DNA of 64,000 nucleotides from Pseudomonas sp. N40(2020). GTDB lineage: Bacteria > Pseudomonadota > Gammaproteobacteria > Pseudomonadales > Pseudomonadaceae. Under the pieces are notes generated by a model. The model was not told the DNA's origin, did not search any database, and saw nothing but the letters and a program-made list of their open reading frames with translations. Positions 8,234-16,622 of the stretch are shown here, one piece after another; position 1 is the stretch's first letter, and each line of letters begins with the position of its first letter. The DNA is taken from contig NZ_JACSZV010000022.1 in the NCBI RefSeq assembly GCF_014472415.1, forward strand, positions 1 through 64,000, read 5' to 3'. Position numbers and translations under genes: made by a program.

Positions 8234-9834
8234 TCGCCAAACGCCTTGCTTTTCAGCTTCTGATAACGCGAGTAACGCGCGTCGGTATCGGGCATCAGGC
8301 CAACCAGTTTCAGGCAGGCCCGACATTCTTCCAGCTCCGCCGACGGCACACTGGTGTCGGTGCCGTGCAGCAGCGACTGAGCCATGTTCAGCGCGATACT
8401 GATGTTCTTCGGTTGCATCTTCAGCGCCTTGCGGAACACATCGCGGGCCTCCACCAGGTTGCCGGTCTTGTACACGCGCACGCCTTGACGGTTGAGGTCG
8501 GCGGCGGCATTGCTGGAACTGAGAATCGTCGGGTCATCAGTGAGCTTGGCGATGTCTTTCATCACCGCCGGATCATCGCCGTAGATTTCCGCACAGCTCT
8601 TGAGCATCGACGTGCCCGCCTCGGCCTGACCGAGCATCTGCAACTGCTTGGCGACGAGCAGCGCTGCTTCCGGACTCATGAACTGCTCCATGCCGTCGAG
8701 ACGCATCATGGCTTGCTCGGTAAGCTTGTCGGCGGTTTCAGCATCGTTGAGCAGCAGGCTGGTGGCTTTCATCAGACGCGCACGAATCTGCAAACCGGGG
8801 TCGGTCGGGTTCTCTTTGGCCACGGCGCTTAGGGTGGTGTTGATCTCCAGACGCGTGCGCGTATCGAGACCCCGCTCACTGCCCTTGCTGATCAGCGCAT
8901 GGGCCAGGCCGAGATTGCTTTCCGGGTCTTTGAAGCGCGACTGCGCGCCCTGCGACACAGCTTGGCGATAAGCCCGCGAGGCGGTATCAAAATCTTCGTT
9001 AGCCATCGCCAGCTTGCCGAGCAAGGCCTGCCGGCGCACGGCCAGCGGCGACAGGCGAATCGCCTCTTCCAGCACCCGCTGCGCGCCTTTGGTGTCGCCC
9101 TCGGAAACCAGCACATCGGCCATGCCGTCATACAGCGCCGGCATCATCGGGAACACCTTCAAGGCTTTTTCGTAGACACCTTTGGCCTGCGCCACTTGCC
9201 CACGCTTGAACAGCAGTTTGCCCAACCCGGCAAACGCCCACGGCAACGGTCGGTCAGCGATGATGCTGTCGTAGAGACGTTCCAGTGCTTCGTTCTGGTT
9301 CATGTCGCGCAAGGCATCGGCGCGGTAGCGCAGGCACAGCGGCGAATAACGGATGTCCTGCTTGCACAGAGCGATGCAGGCGTTAAGCACCTCGGCCGGC
9401 TTGCCACGGTCGAGGGCTTGCAGAATCGGTTTGAGCAACGTCTTGCGCTGCTCCAGACGCTCCAGCCGCTGGGCCAGGCCGGAACGGTTGAACGGCTTGG
9501 TCAGGTACGCATCCGGCTCGTGCTCCAGAGCACTGAGCACCATTGCCTGACTGGTTTCGGCCGTCACCATGACAAACACGGCTTCGTGGCTGATGAGCTT
9601 TTCCGACATCAGGTCTTCAAGGACCTGCTGGCCGTTCTTCTTGCCATCGCCGAGATGGAAATCCTGCAGGATGAAATTGTAGGACTTCTGCGCACACATC
9701 TTCAGCGCCTGCTCGCCGGTGTCGGCGGTGTCCACGTCCTTGACCCCCAGCTCGCGCAACATCGAGCGCACGGAACTGCGGAAATCCGAGAAATCATCGA
9801 CGATCAGAAAACTCTTTTGGTGATACGACAGCAT
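8230..9834 (-). CDS. Response regulator with C-terminal TPR repeats
   Basis: The 534-residue protein starts with a receiver domain (about 8-125). It has the acid pocket IVDDFSDFR, likely phosphoacceptor Asp58 in LQDFHLGDG, Thr91 and the lysine of LTKPFN. The rest is a helical array of tetratricopeptide-like repeats, with visible units such as PWAFAGLGKLLFKRGQVAQA. There is no DNA-binding or enzymatic output domain, so output is probably by protein-protein contact. It is the first gene of a two-gene operon with the histidine kinase. The upstream 218 bases separate it from a divergent secreted-protein gene. The partner protein cannot be inferred. Confidence 0.88.
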   Translation of the reverse strand: MLSYHQKSFLIVDDFSDFRSSVRSMLRELGVKDVDTADTGEQALKMCAQKSYNFILQDFHLGDGKKNGQQVLEDLMSEKLISHEAVFVMVTAETSQAMVLSALEHEPDAYLTKPFNRSGLAQRLERLEQRKTLLKPILQALDRGKPAEVLNACIALCKQDIRYSPLCLRYRADALRDMNQNEALERLYDSIIADRPLPWAFAGLGKLLFKRGQVAQAKGVYEKALKVFPMMPALYDGMADVLVSEGDTKGAQRVLEEAIRLSPLAVRRQALLGKLAMANEDFDTASRAYRQAVSQGAQSRFKDPESNLGLAHALISKGSERGLDTRTRLEINTTLSAVAKENPTDPGLQIRARLMKATSLLLNDAETADKLTEQAMMRLDGMEQFMSPEAALLVAKQLQMLGQAEAGTSMLKSCAEIYGDDPAVMKDIAKLTDDPTILSSSNAAADLNRQGVRVYKTGNLVEARDVFRKALKMQPKNISIALNMAQSLLHGTDTSVPSAELEECRACLKLVGLMPDTDARYSRYQKLKSKAFGE

Positions 9835-10052
9835 CGAGGATTTCCAGGCAATTGAAGTAGATGAACCGAGGCAAAATTCAGGCGCGCAGATGATAGCCGC
9901 CGGCCAAATGCCATCAAGCGATTTCGCGCGAGTCTGAACTCACCGTTTGGGTTATCGGCCACAAGTGGCGTTCTCTGAAGCGGGCGCTTCAAGATTCCTC
10001 TCACTGCGATTACCCTGCGCGCCTGCCCACATCTCAATACAAGGCTGACCTC

Positions 10053-11429
10053 GTGTACATCAAAGGACGCTACATCGTGTCCGCCTGTGCGCTGCTGTTT
10101 ATCCAGCACGTAGCGGCGGCCGGAATGGACTGCACAAAAGCTTCGAATTTCGTGGAAAAGACTATTTGTGCGAATACCGGTTTGTATGAACTGGATACGC
10201 AGATGGGAGAGGTTTATCGGCAGTTGATGAAGGCTTCCGTAGAGACTCGACCGCAGCTGAAGGGCACGCAACGGCTTTGGTTGAAAACGCGTAATGAGTG
10301 CGCTGAGGATATTTCTTGCCTGGATCAGCGTTATCGCGAACAGCTGAAAAGTTTGCAGGCGCAATGGGCAGAAGCCGTCGCCCATCAGCCGACCGGCGTC
10401 GATAAAGAGGTGCTGGATGATCTGCAAAAACGTATTCAGATAGCCAGTCAAAATGATCCGGAGTTTGCCCTGGAACGGACGCTCACCTCACTGACGCTGA
10501 AAAGCGCCGAAACTTCGTTTTCCGCAGAGCCCGACGCCGATCAATTCGCTAATAAAACACACTTCCCGAAGACCCTCCCCAAAGGCGTTTCCCGCAGCGA
10601 GTGGACGGCTTTGAATGCCACGGACTTCGAGGCTGAAACCGCACAGGGCCCAACTTCGTTCACATTGCTGGATCTGGACAATAACGGGCGACGTGATCTG
10701 ATCGTTCAGACCTACACCGGCGGCACCGGCCTGTACACGTTCGTGGAAATTTTTCACCGCGATGGTGACCGGTTCACCCGCAGAACCCAAGCATCTGACG
10801 GCGAATCCATCGGCGGTTCCCTCTACTCCATAAATGAGCGCGGCTCAAACCAGTCCGTGAACTGGATCAGCATTAACGGCAAGGTCTACGCCGCCTATCG
10901 CGACAGTGGGTACGGTATCGATAATGTCTACCTGCTCAGTCCGTGGCAGGCGAACCAGTTGGTGCCAAAGTTGACGCTTCGTTATCGCTATCAACTCAGC
11001 ATCCCTCGCACTCAGCCTGATGATGAGCACAAAACCACTTATAAGCTGAAGCCGGACCTGCACCGCGCACTTGCCCATGGCCTGGCCACCATCGAGGACG
11101 ATTCGTCCGACAGCGGGCAAGAGCGAAAGCCCATGTGCCCGATTCCTCCGTCCGCCAACGACAGCGAGGAATATTACGGCTACGGCGCAGGCTATTACGC
11201 CATCGAACAGGTAGCGGACTTCCCGGTGATCATCGGCAGCGAGTGCTTTATTGCCAGAATGAACGACTGGTTTGGCGCCTACAGTGCAAAGGATGGCCTG
11301 TTTGCGCAACTGACTTTGCGTAAACCCGGCGAGGAAGCGCAAGAGCGCGAATACAAGGTCAATGGCCGTCGGCGCCTTACCGAAATAAGCACTTCAATCG
11401 GCAAGCCCGAAGGTGGTGCGGCGCAATAG
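10053..11429 (+). CDS. Secreted LprI-like (DUF1311) protein
   Basis: The 458-residue protein has a signal peptide (about 1-22, ending VAAAG). A cysteine-rich LprI-type domain follows (about 25-105), with DCTKASNFVEKTICANTGLYELD and two further cysteines; this domain is known from lysozyme-inhibitor proteins. The remaining ~350 residues form an unassigned periplasmic region, including LLDLDNNGRRDLIVQTY, which resembles an FG-GAP/VCBS-type calcium-binding motif. The start is a GTG with AAGGCT upstream; an alternative start within the signal peptide cannot be excluded. It is a single-gene unit ending at a terminator. Lysozyme inhibition is a family-level guess only. Confidence 0.75.
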   Translation: MYIKGRYIVSACALLFIQHVAAAGMDCTKASNFVEKTICANTGLYELDTQMGEVYRQLMKASVETRPQLKGTQRLWLKTRNECAEDISCLDQRYREQLKSLQAQWAEAVAHQPTGVDKEVLDDLQKRIQIASQNDPEFALERTLTSLTLKSAETSFSAEPDADQFANKTHFPKTLPKGVSRSEWTALNATDFEAETAQGPTSFTLLDLDNNGRRDLIVQTYTGGTGLYTFVEIFHRDGDRFTRRTQASDGESIGGSLYSINERGSNQSVNWISINGKVYAAYRDSGYGIDNVYLLSPWQANQLVPKLTLRYRYQLSIPRTQPDDEHKTTYKLKPDLHRALAHGLATIEDDSSDSGQERKPMCPIPPSANDSEEYYGYGAGYYAIEQVADFPVIIGSECFIARMNDWFGAYSAKDGLFAQLTLRKPGEEAQEREYKVNGRRRLTEISTSIGKPEGGAAQ

Positions 11430-11448
11430 TGCTCGACGGTCGCGCATG

Positions 11449-11486
11449 AAAAAGCCACGGCAGTTGAGACTGCGCGGGGCTTTTTT
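11449..11486 (+). terminator. Intrinsic terminator after the LprI-like gene
   Basis: An imperfect stem (AAAAAGCC on the left, GGGCTTTTTT on the right) ends in a T run about 20 bases past the stop codon. Confidence 0.75.
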
Positions 11487-11513
11487 GCGGATGCTGGACA
11501 CATCCTGAATCAG

Positions 11514-11590
11514 TGGTGTCCCAGGGCAGGTTCGAACTGCCAACCTTCCCCTTAGGAGGGGGATGCTCTATCCAATTGAGCTACTGAGAC
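11514..11590 (-). tRNA. tRNA-Arg (CCT anticodon)
   Basis: A complete cloverleaf can be drawn on the minus strand: acceptor GTCTCAG/CTGGGAC, D-arm GCTC/GAGC, anticodon stem TCCCC/GGGGA with loop CTCCTAA (anticodon CCT), T-arm GGCAG/CTGCC and encoded CCA. It reads AGG codons. It stands alone, away from the tRNA-Arg(ACG) cluster at 16 kb. Confidence 0.95.
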
Positions 11591-11887
11591 ACGGGGGTTG
11601 TCACGGGCTGAACGCTGCGCGACGGACGGCGTGCATGTTAACGGCCAAGCCCTGATTTGTCATGTCGTCCGTGGGGCTTTTTAAGTGTAGGCAGGCACCT
11701 TGCAATGCTGCGGGAAAATTTACCGTGCATTTTGCACTCCTGCAAAACGCCATCATTGCAGATTGCAACCCGAACCTTCCGAAAATCCCTTCCAAATGCT
11801 TGTTTTTAAAGGACTTAACAGCGGTTAGACTGTTGGCACGACGGCTGCTTTGTCTGTTCCATAGAAGAACAACCGGAGCACCGTCCC
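11591..11887. other. Non-coding gap between tRNA-Arg(CCT) and a small gene
   Basis: No convincing gene is visible here. The left part would hold the promoter of the minus-strand tRNA. The right part is AT-richer (11700-11880) and should hold the promoter of the small plus-strand gene at 11888. Confidence 0.5.
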
Positions 11888-12115
11888 ATGAACAGCACTC
11901 TCTTGCTTGCAAACGCAATCGCATTGGCCGTTTTGGTGGGCTTCCACTTTATCCCCGAGGGTGCTGAGCCGGTCGCCCAGCGCATGCCGCACTACTTGCA
12001 GGTGCAGAGGGCACCGCAGTTGGCGGTGTTGAGCGATCAGAGCTTCGCACCGCAAGCGGTCAGCGAACATCATCAGGCTTTGCCAGCACTTGCTACCGAA
12101 CGTCTGGTTTTTTGA
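11888..12115 (+). CDS. Small hypothetical protein, possible membrane or exported
   Basis: The 75-residue reading frame has one hydrophobic segment near the N-terminus (about 4-22, LLLANAIALAVLVGFHFI) followed by a hydrophilic tail. A GGAG sequence lies about 8 bases before the ATG. It lies 20 bases ahead of another small gene with its own ribosome site, so the two may form a small operon. I do not recognise a family. It could be a single-pass membrane peptide or a non-functional frame. Confidence 0.45.
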   Translation: MNSTLLLANAIALAVLVGFHFIPEGAEPVAQRMPHYLQVQRAPQLAVLSDQSFAPQAVSEHHQALPALATERLVF

Positions 12116-12135
12116 AATATCTTCAGGAGTACAGC

Positions 12136-12315
12136 ATGTCCAAATCAGCAGCAGGATTTCTGATCCTCGCCTTATTGAGTGGCGTCGTGCATTTTTCGCT
12201 GTTCGAGGAAACCGAAGTCACCCTGCCCCTGGTTGGCTGCGGCGTGTTTGCGGTGTTGTTCGTGCTGGCAATGGTTGCCGGGCGCAGGATCAAGTTTGAT
12301 CCGGTATTGCGTTGA
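12136..12315 (+). CDS. Small membrane protein of unknown function
   Basis: The 59-residue product is mostly two hydrophobic segments (about 6-22 and 30-50) separated by a short acidic turn (FEETEV), ending in a basic tail. The ATG at 12136 follows CAGGAG with good spacing, which makes it preferable to the in-frame ATG at 12112. Its 3' end overlaps the 3' end of the convergent phnN gene by 26 bases. No family is recognised. Its topology resembles many small two-helix inner-membrane proteins. Confidence 0.6.
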   Translation: MSKSAAGFLILALLSGVVHFSLFEETEVTLPLVGCGVFAVLFVLAMVAGRRIKFDPVLR

Positions 12316-12859
12316 TTTTTACCCAATCCAGCAATTGATTGACGGCGTCAGTCAACGCGCCCGAGTTGTCGATCAGGTGAACAGGAGCATCACTTGATCT
12401 CCTGTCCTTGAACAACCCGTTGCGGGCAAGCCTGGCGTCGATCTGGTCAATCGTTTCTCGGCCGCGTCTGAGTAGGCGCTCACGCAATACTTCATCCTTC
12501 ACCGTCAACAAAACCGGCAGCAGTGTCGGGTACCGCTCAAGCGCTTGGCGCAGGTTGGCGCGAGAGCCATTCACCAATACATGCCTTCCGGTTTTCAACC
12601 ATTCGTCCATTTCCATCGGGATGCCATAGGCAAGTCCATTGGCCTGCCATGCCAGGGAAAAATCACCGCTGCGTTGACGCTTTTCGAATTCTTCTGGCGT
12701 TACACCAATCGCGTCCTCGCCTACCGATTCGGCCGAGCGCGTGATTACCCGGCGCATCACTGAACAGTTCAATTCGCGCAATGGCTCGCGCGCAGCGTCA
12801 ATCAGGCTGTCCTTGCCTGACCCGGACGGCCCCATCAGATAAATAAGCCTGCCATCCAT
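12290..12859 (-). CDS. phnN: Ribose 1,5-bisphosphate phosphokinase PhnN
   Basis: The 189-residue P-loop protein begins with the Walker A motif GPSGSGKDS and has the guanylate-kinase-like fold of PhnN, including VITRSAESVGEDAIGVTPEEF. PhnN phosphorylates ribose 1,5-bisphosphate to PRPP, a step tied to the C-P lyase phosphonate pathway. No other phn gene is present in the window. It is monocistronic and its 3' end overlaps a small convergent gene. In P. aeruginosa the phn cluster adjoins amrZ (from memory), and amrZ lies just upstream here on the other strand, so this looks like a remnant of that cluster. Confidence 0.9.
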   Translation of the reverse strand: MDGRLIYLMGPSGSGKDSLIDAAREPLRELNCSVMRRVITRSAESVGEDAIGVTPEEFEKRQRSGDFSLAWQANGLAYGIPMEMDEWLKTGRHVLVNGSRANLRQALERYPTLLPVLLTVKDEVLRERLLRRGRETIDQIDARLARNGLFKDRRSSDAPVHLIDNSGALTDAVNQLLDWVKINAIPDQT

Positions 12860-13247
12860 CTTGAAAACGCCCTCCGGCCTGCTTCAACGCTAGTAAATCG
12901 GCAAATTGCCACTATCCTGTACAGATAAGGATCACTGATTGAACGCCGCATAGGATGCACGTTCTGACGTCTTCGGACATCAATTGATGTGTACCAGAAA
13001 GCGGACAATGATGCGGGCGAAGGCAAAGTTTTCAAACCAGTCCGCATTTCTGATAATTGGTGCTGGCATTACGCCTTTACCCGGCTCAATATTTGTCACA
13101 GAATTGACGCCAATGATCTGGCAATTTTGAGGCATGATGCGGGCCTCTTAACAATTCAGGTTGAACCATTTGGCGCGGATGCTTGTCCTACCACACATCC
13201 TGCGGCCAATCCCGAGAACCGCTCCCCTGAACTAACCGGTTAAATAT
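12860..13247. other. Regulatory gap between phnN and amrZ
   Basis: This 388-base region separates two divergent genes and must hold the promoters of both. A reading frame at 12989-13243 is present but shows no ribosome site or recognisable family. AmrZ genes are known to be controlled by AlgU and by AmrZ itself; I could not see a clean AlgU-type promoter here by eye. Confidence 0.5.
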
Positions 13248-13574
13248 ATGCGCCCATTGAAACAGGCAATTTATTCCAGCCGTACGGCTGACAAGTTCGT
13301 CGTACGTCTGCCAGACGGAATGCGTGAACGCATTGCCGAGGTGGCTCGCAATCATCATCGCAGCATGAACTCCGAGATCATTGCGCGCCTTGAGCAGAGT
13401 CTTATTCAGGAAGGTGCATTGGGCGAAGAGCTGAGCATGCGCCTGGACAGCCCCGAGCTGTCGTTGCACGAACGCGAGCTGCTGCAACGCTTCCGTCAGC
13501 TGTCTCACCGTCAGCAGAACGCATTGGTGTCCTTGATCGCCCATGACGCCGAAATGGCCGCAGACGCGTCCTGA
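13248..13574 (+). CDS. amrZ: Ribbon-helix-helix regulator AmrZ
   Basis: The 108-residue protein matches AmrZ (alginate and motility regulator Z) along its length. A flexible N-terminus MRPLKQAIYSSRTADK is followed by the ribbon strand KFVVRLPDGM and two helices including RSMNSEIIARLEQSL, and the C-terminal tetramerisation region contains RLDSPELSLHERELLQRF. AmrZ is a DNA-binding activator/repressor that controls alginate, flagellar, pilus and c-di-GMP genes in pseudomonads. In the fluorescent group it is mainly a repressor of motility, which links it functionally to the flagellar genes at the left of the window. The gene is monocistronic with its own terminator. Confidence 0.95.
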   Translation: MRPLKQAIYSSRTADKFVVRLPDGMRERIAEVARNHHRSMNSEIIARLEQSLIQEGALGEELSMRLDSPELSLHERELLQRFRQLSHRQQNALVSLIAHDAEMAADAS

Positions 13575-13592
13575 GTCATACCGAGCATCTCA

Positions 13593-13619
13593 AGCCAGCA
13601 TGATTGCTGGCTTTTTTTT
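13593..13619 (+). terminator. Intrinsic terminator of amrZ
   Basis: An 8-bp stem (13593-13600 with 13605-13612) with a 4-base loop is followed by a run of eight T, starting about 20 bases after the amrZ stop. Confidence 0.88.
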
Positions 13620-13646
13620 GCCTGGAATTTGAGTTTTCGCGAACAC

Positions 13647-13670
13647 AAAAAAGCCCGCCGATTGGCGGGC
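13647..13670 (-). terminator. Intrinsic terminator of mgtE
   Basis: The GC-rich stem 13653-13659 with 13664-13670 is followed by a T run when read on the minus strand. It lies 18 bases beyond the mgtE stop. Confidence 0.85.
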
Positions 13671-13687
13671 TGTTTGTTTACAGCCGA

Positions 13688-15130
13688 TCAGAGCAGGAAG
13701 ATGGTCGCCAAACCAAGGAAGATGAAGAAACCACCGCTGTCCGTCATTGCGGTGATCATCACGCTGGCACCCATTGCCGGGTCGCGGCCCATCTTCGCCA
13801 GGGTCATCGGGATCAACACCCCCATCAGCGCCGCCAGCAACAAGTTAAGCGTCATCGCCGCCGTCATCACTACGCCCAGTGACCAACTGCCGTAGAGCAG
13901 GTAAGCGACCACACCGATCACCCCGCCCCAGACCAGACCGTTAATCAGCCCCACTGCCAACTCTTTGCGCATCAGGCGCGAAGTGTTGCCAGTACTGACC
14001 TGATCGAGCGCCATGGCGCGCACAATCATGGTGATCGTCTGGTTACCGGAGTTACCGCCAATACCGGCCACGATCGGCATCAAAGCCGCGAGCGCTACCA
14101 GCTTCTCGATCGAGCCTTCAAAAAGGCCGATCACGCGGGAAGCGATGAACGCTGTGATCAAGTTGATCGCCAGCCACGCCCAACGGTTGCGAAGCGATTT
14201 CCACACGGAAGCGAAGATGTCTTCCTCTTCACGCAAACCGGCCATGTTGAGGACTTCGCTTTCACTCTCCTCACGGATCAGGTCAACCATTTCATCGATG
14301 GTCAGACGACCGATCAGCTTGCCGTTCTTGTCGACCACCGGAGCGGAGATCAAGTCGTAACGCTCGAACGCCTGAGCGGCGTCGTAGGCGTCTTCGTCGG
14401 GATGGAAACTCACCGGATCACTGGCCATGACATCAGCCACCTGCTTATCCGGATCGTTGACCAGCAGACGCTTGATCGGCAGTACACCCTTGAGCACGCC
14501 GTCGTAATCGACCACGAACAGTTTGTCGGTGTGACCAGGAAGCTCTTTGAGACGGCGCAGGTAACGCAGAACCACCTCGAGGCTGACATCCTCACGGATC
14601 GTCACCATCTCGAAGTCCATCAGCGCACCGACCTGTTCCTCGTCATAGGACAGGGCCGAACGCACGCGCTCGCGCTGCTGGTTATCCAAACTCTCCATCA
14701 GCTCGTGGACGACGTCTCGCGGCAGCTCGGAGGCCAGGTCAGCGAGTTCGTCGGCATCCATGTCCTTGGCGGCAGCCAGGAGCTCGTGATCGTCCATGTC
14801 GGCGATCAGCGTTTCACGGACGGAATCGGATACTTCGAGAAGAATGTCGCCGTCGCGATCGGCCTTGACCAGTTGCCAGAGCGTCAGACGGTCGTCCAGC
14901 GGCAAGGCTTCAAGAATGTAGGCGACATCGGCGGAGTGCAGATCATCGAGCTTGCGTTGCAGCTCGACCAGATTTTGCCGGTGAACCAGGTTTTCCACCC
15001 GGTCGTGATGCGCGCCTTCCTGGCGATGAGTCAGGTCTTCAACGACCCGTTGACGCTGCAGCAGCTCAACGACTTGAGCCAGGCGATCCTGCAGGCTTTC
15101 CTGTGTTTTCTTTACTTCGATTTCAGACAT
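13688..15130 (-). CDS. mgtE: Magnesium transporter MgtE
   Basis: The 480-residue protein has the full MgtE layout. The N-terminal helical superhelix domain (about 30-135) contains the LHSADVAYILEALPLDDRL region, two CBS domains follow (about 140-265, with VVDYDGVLKGVLPIKRLLV and VVDKNGKLIGRLTIDEMVD), and the C-terminal membrane domain has about five helices. Pore motifs PIVAGIGGNSGNQT and DPAMGASVMITAMTDSGGFF are visible. MgtE is a dimeric Mg2+ channel gated by cytosolic Mg2+ through the N and CBS domains. The ATG at 15130 (MSEIEVKK) is preferred over 15160. The gene is transcribed alone. Confidence 0.96.
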   Translation of the reverse strand: MSEIEVKKTQESLQDRLAQVVELLQRQRVVEDLTHRQEGAHHDRVENLVHRQNLVELQRKLDDLHSADVAYILEALPLDDRLTLWQLVKADRDGDILLEVSDSVRETLIADMDDHELLAAAKDMDADELADLASELPRDVVHELMESLDNQQRERVRSALSYDEEQVGALMDFEMVTIREDVSLEVVLRYLRRLKELPGHTDKLFVVDYDGVLKGVLPIKRLLVNDPDKQVADVMASDPVSFHPDEDAYDAAQAFERYDLISAPVVDKNGKLIGRLTIDEMVDLIREESESEVLNMAGLREEEDIFASVWKSLRNRWAWLAINLITAFIASRVIGLFEGSIEKLVALAALMPIVAGIGGNSGNQTITMIVRAMALDQVSTGNTSRLMRKELAVGLINGLVWGGVIGVVAYLLYGSWSLGVVMTAAMTLNLLLAALMGVLIPMTLAKMGRDPAMGASVMITAMTDSGGFFIFLGLATIFLL

Positions 15131-15451
15131 AGGCGAACTCCACTCCCAGCAGCGGGGCACGCCGGAAGGATCAATCAGTCAATTCATGATTGGTGAAACG
15201 GGGTACTGAGTAACTACTGGGTAAGTCCATGGAGGTATTCCATAAGCCCCGGCGGGGCTGACGGGCGCAATGATACACCGCCTGACGGTTTTAAACGTTA
15301 AAAAATCGCGGCCGAAACAAGCGCTTGCGAAACAAACCTGAGCGCTGTCCTGATCCATGCAGATGCGACGACTCATCCTGAAAAGAAAACACACCGGCAA
15401 TGAAAAATGCAGCGACTACCCTTGAGCATAGATCGTCATGGAGGACGTCGA
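15131..15451. other. Divergent intergenic region mgtE / secreted protein gene
   Basis: This region holds the two divergent promoters. A compact GC hairpin (stem AGCCCC/GGGGCT, 15245-15259) lies about 115 bases upstream of mgtE on its transcript side. It is too small to call as a magnesium-sensing leader. Confidence 0.45.
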
Positions 15452-15970
15452 ATGCCATCAAAAACCACTCGTTTTTTACTCACCAGCCTGCTTTGCCTGC
15501 CGCCCACCGGGGCTGCGACCAGCCTTCATCGTTGCGAAGCGCCCGATGGCGGCATAACGTTTACCAGTATGAGCTGTGCACTCGGCGAGCAACTTTCAGT
15601 GCAGGAAGTACACCCCTATTTGCCCGGATCGGTTGTGGCGATCATGCCGGAACACAACCACGAAGAAATATCCGGTATGAAAACCAGAAGCGCAGAACCA
15701 GGCCTTGTGGGCGGCGTAGAAGACAAATGCGGCAACCTGATCGACGCCAGACAACGCCGCGAGGCAATCCTCAATCAACGCGTGATCGCCGGCATGAGCC
15801 AGCAGGATGTTGAAAGCGCGCTTGGCAAGCCGGACAAGGTGAATATCCGGACTTCGACGACGAACTATAGATACAACCTCAAGCGCGGCCGTAGTGCCCA
15901 AGTCGATTTCGACGAGAAGGGATGCGTGAAAGGAAAAGCCAAAACCCGGACAGCAAAAAGCCCGCGTTAA
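15452..15970 (+). CDS. Small secreted protein, probable DUF4124-type N-terminus
   Basis: The 172-residue product has a signal peptide (about 1-22, TRFLLTSLLCLPPTGAA). A short cysteine-containing segment, LHRCEAPDGGITFTSMSC, follows and resembles DUF4124 domains. The C-terminal part, VIAGMSQQDVESALGKPDKV, resembles the SmpA/OmlA (BamE-like) motif seen in many envelope proteins. The ATG at 15452 has a GGAGG ribosome site 8 bases upstream. It is a single gene whose stop lies inside its terminator. Periplasmic location is likely; function is unknown. Confidence 0.75.
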   Translation: MPSKTTRFLLTSLLCLPPTGAATSLHRCEAPDGGITFTSMSCALGEQLSVQEVHPYLPGSVVAIMPEHNHEEISGMKTRSAEPGLVGGVEDKCGNLIDARQRREAILNQRVIAGMSQQDVESALGKPDKVNIRTSTTNYRYNLKRGRSAQVDFDEKGCVKGKAKTRTAKSPR

Positions 15971-15983
15971 ACGCGGGCTTCTT
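15955..15983 (+). terminator. Terminator overlapping the secreted protein stop codon
   Basis: The 9-10 bp stem AAGCCCGCGT/ACGCGGGCTT (15959-15980) includes the stop codon of the upstream gene. The T run is short (TTCTT). It also lies just 3' of the minus-strand tRNA-Arg and has an A run on the left, so it may end that tRNA transcript too. Confidence 0.7.
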
Positions 15984-15989
15984 GGTATA

Positions 15990-16066
15990 TGGTGCACTCG
16001 ACAGGATTCGAACCTGTGACCGCTCGGTTCGTAGCCGAGTACTCTATCCAGCTGAGCTACGAGTGC
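15990..16066 (-). tRNA. tRNA-Arg (ACG anticodon), copy 1
   Basis: A full cloverleaf on the minus strand begins GCACTCG, with anticodon stem CTCGG/CCGAG and loop CTACGAA (anticodon ACG), ending in an encoded CCA. The ACG wobble base is normally deaminated to inosine. It is the last of three tandem copies in transcription order. Confidence 0.97.
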
Positions 16067-16137
16067 ATTTGTGTTTTTAGACCAGATCACAACTGGCTGA
16101 AGCAAAGCTACCTGCATTGCTGCAACTAACTCTTAAA

Positions 16138-16214
16138 TGGTGCACTCGACAGGATTCGAACCTGTGACCGCTCGGTTCGTAGCCGAGTACTCTATCCAGC
16201 TGAGCTACGAGTGC
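16138..16214 (-). tRNA. tRNA-Arg (ACG anticodon), copy 2
   Basis: The 77 bases are identical to copy 1. The 71-base spacers on both sides are nearly the same sequence, which shows that a 148-base unit (tRNA plus spacer) was duplicated in tandem. Confidence 0.97.
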
Positions 16215-16285
16215 ATTTGTGTTTTTAAACCAGATCACAACTGGCTAAAGCAAAGCCACTTATATTGCTATAAGTAACTCTTAAA

Positions 16286-16362
16286 TGGTGCACTCGACAG
16301 GATTCGAACCTGTGACCGCTCGGTTCGTAGCCGAGTACTCTATCCAGCTGAGCTACGAGTGC
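16286..16362 (-). tRNA. tRNA-Arg (ACG anticodon), copy 3
   Basis: This is the first of the three copies in transcription order, identical to the others. It lies about 107 bases downstream of tRNA-Ser(GCT), so all four tRNAs may come from one precursor. Confidence 0.97.
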
Positions 16363-16469
16363 ATTTGTTGCGCCGCATTATAGCCCGTCTAATCTCTATT
16401 CCAACCACTTTTTCTAGTAAATTCAAGAACTTACCGAAAAAGCCAGATTACGACGTACTAAGCAAATAA

Positions 16470-16560
16470 TGGCGGAGAACGGGGGATTCGAACCCCCGAC
16501 ACCCTTTTGAGGTGTACTCCCTTAGCAGGGGAGCGCCTTCGGCCACTCGGCCAGCTCTCC
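16470..16560 (-). tRNA. tRNA-Ser (GCT anticodon)
   Basis: This 91-base gene has a long variable arm, as expected for serine. The acceptor is GGAGAGC/GTTCTCC, the anticodon stem CTCCC/GGGAG with loop CTGCTAA (anticodon GCT), and the 3' end encodes CCA. It lies 62 bases beyond the rsmA stop, a common arrangement in Pseudomonas. Confidence 0.97.
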
Positions 16561-16622
16561 GCAACACGGGGCGTATCTTAACCAACCTTTTCCCCGTTTG
16601 CAAACATAAAAAACGATAAAAA

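Noticed and set aside
13160..13200. Sigma-54 type -24/-12 promoter before amrZ
   Set aside because: A TGGCGCG element is present but the -12 GC is at the wrong spacing.
12989..13243. 84-codon frame just before amrZ
   Set aside because: It occupies the regulatory gap, shows no family resemblance and lacks a ribosome site.
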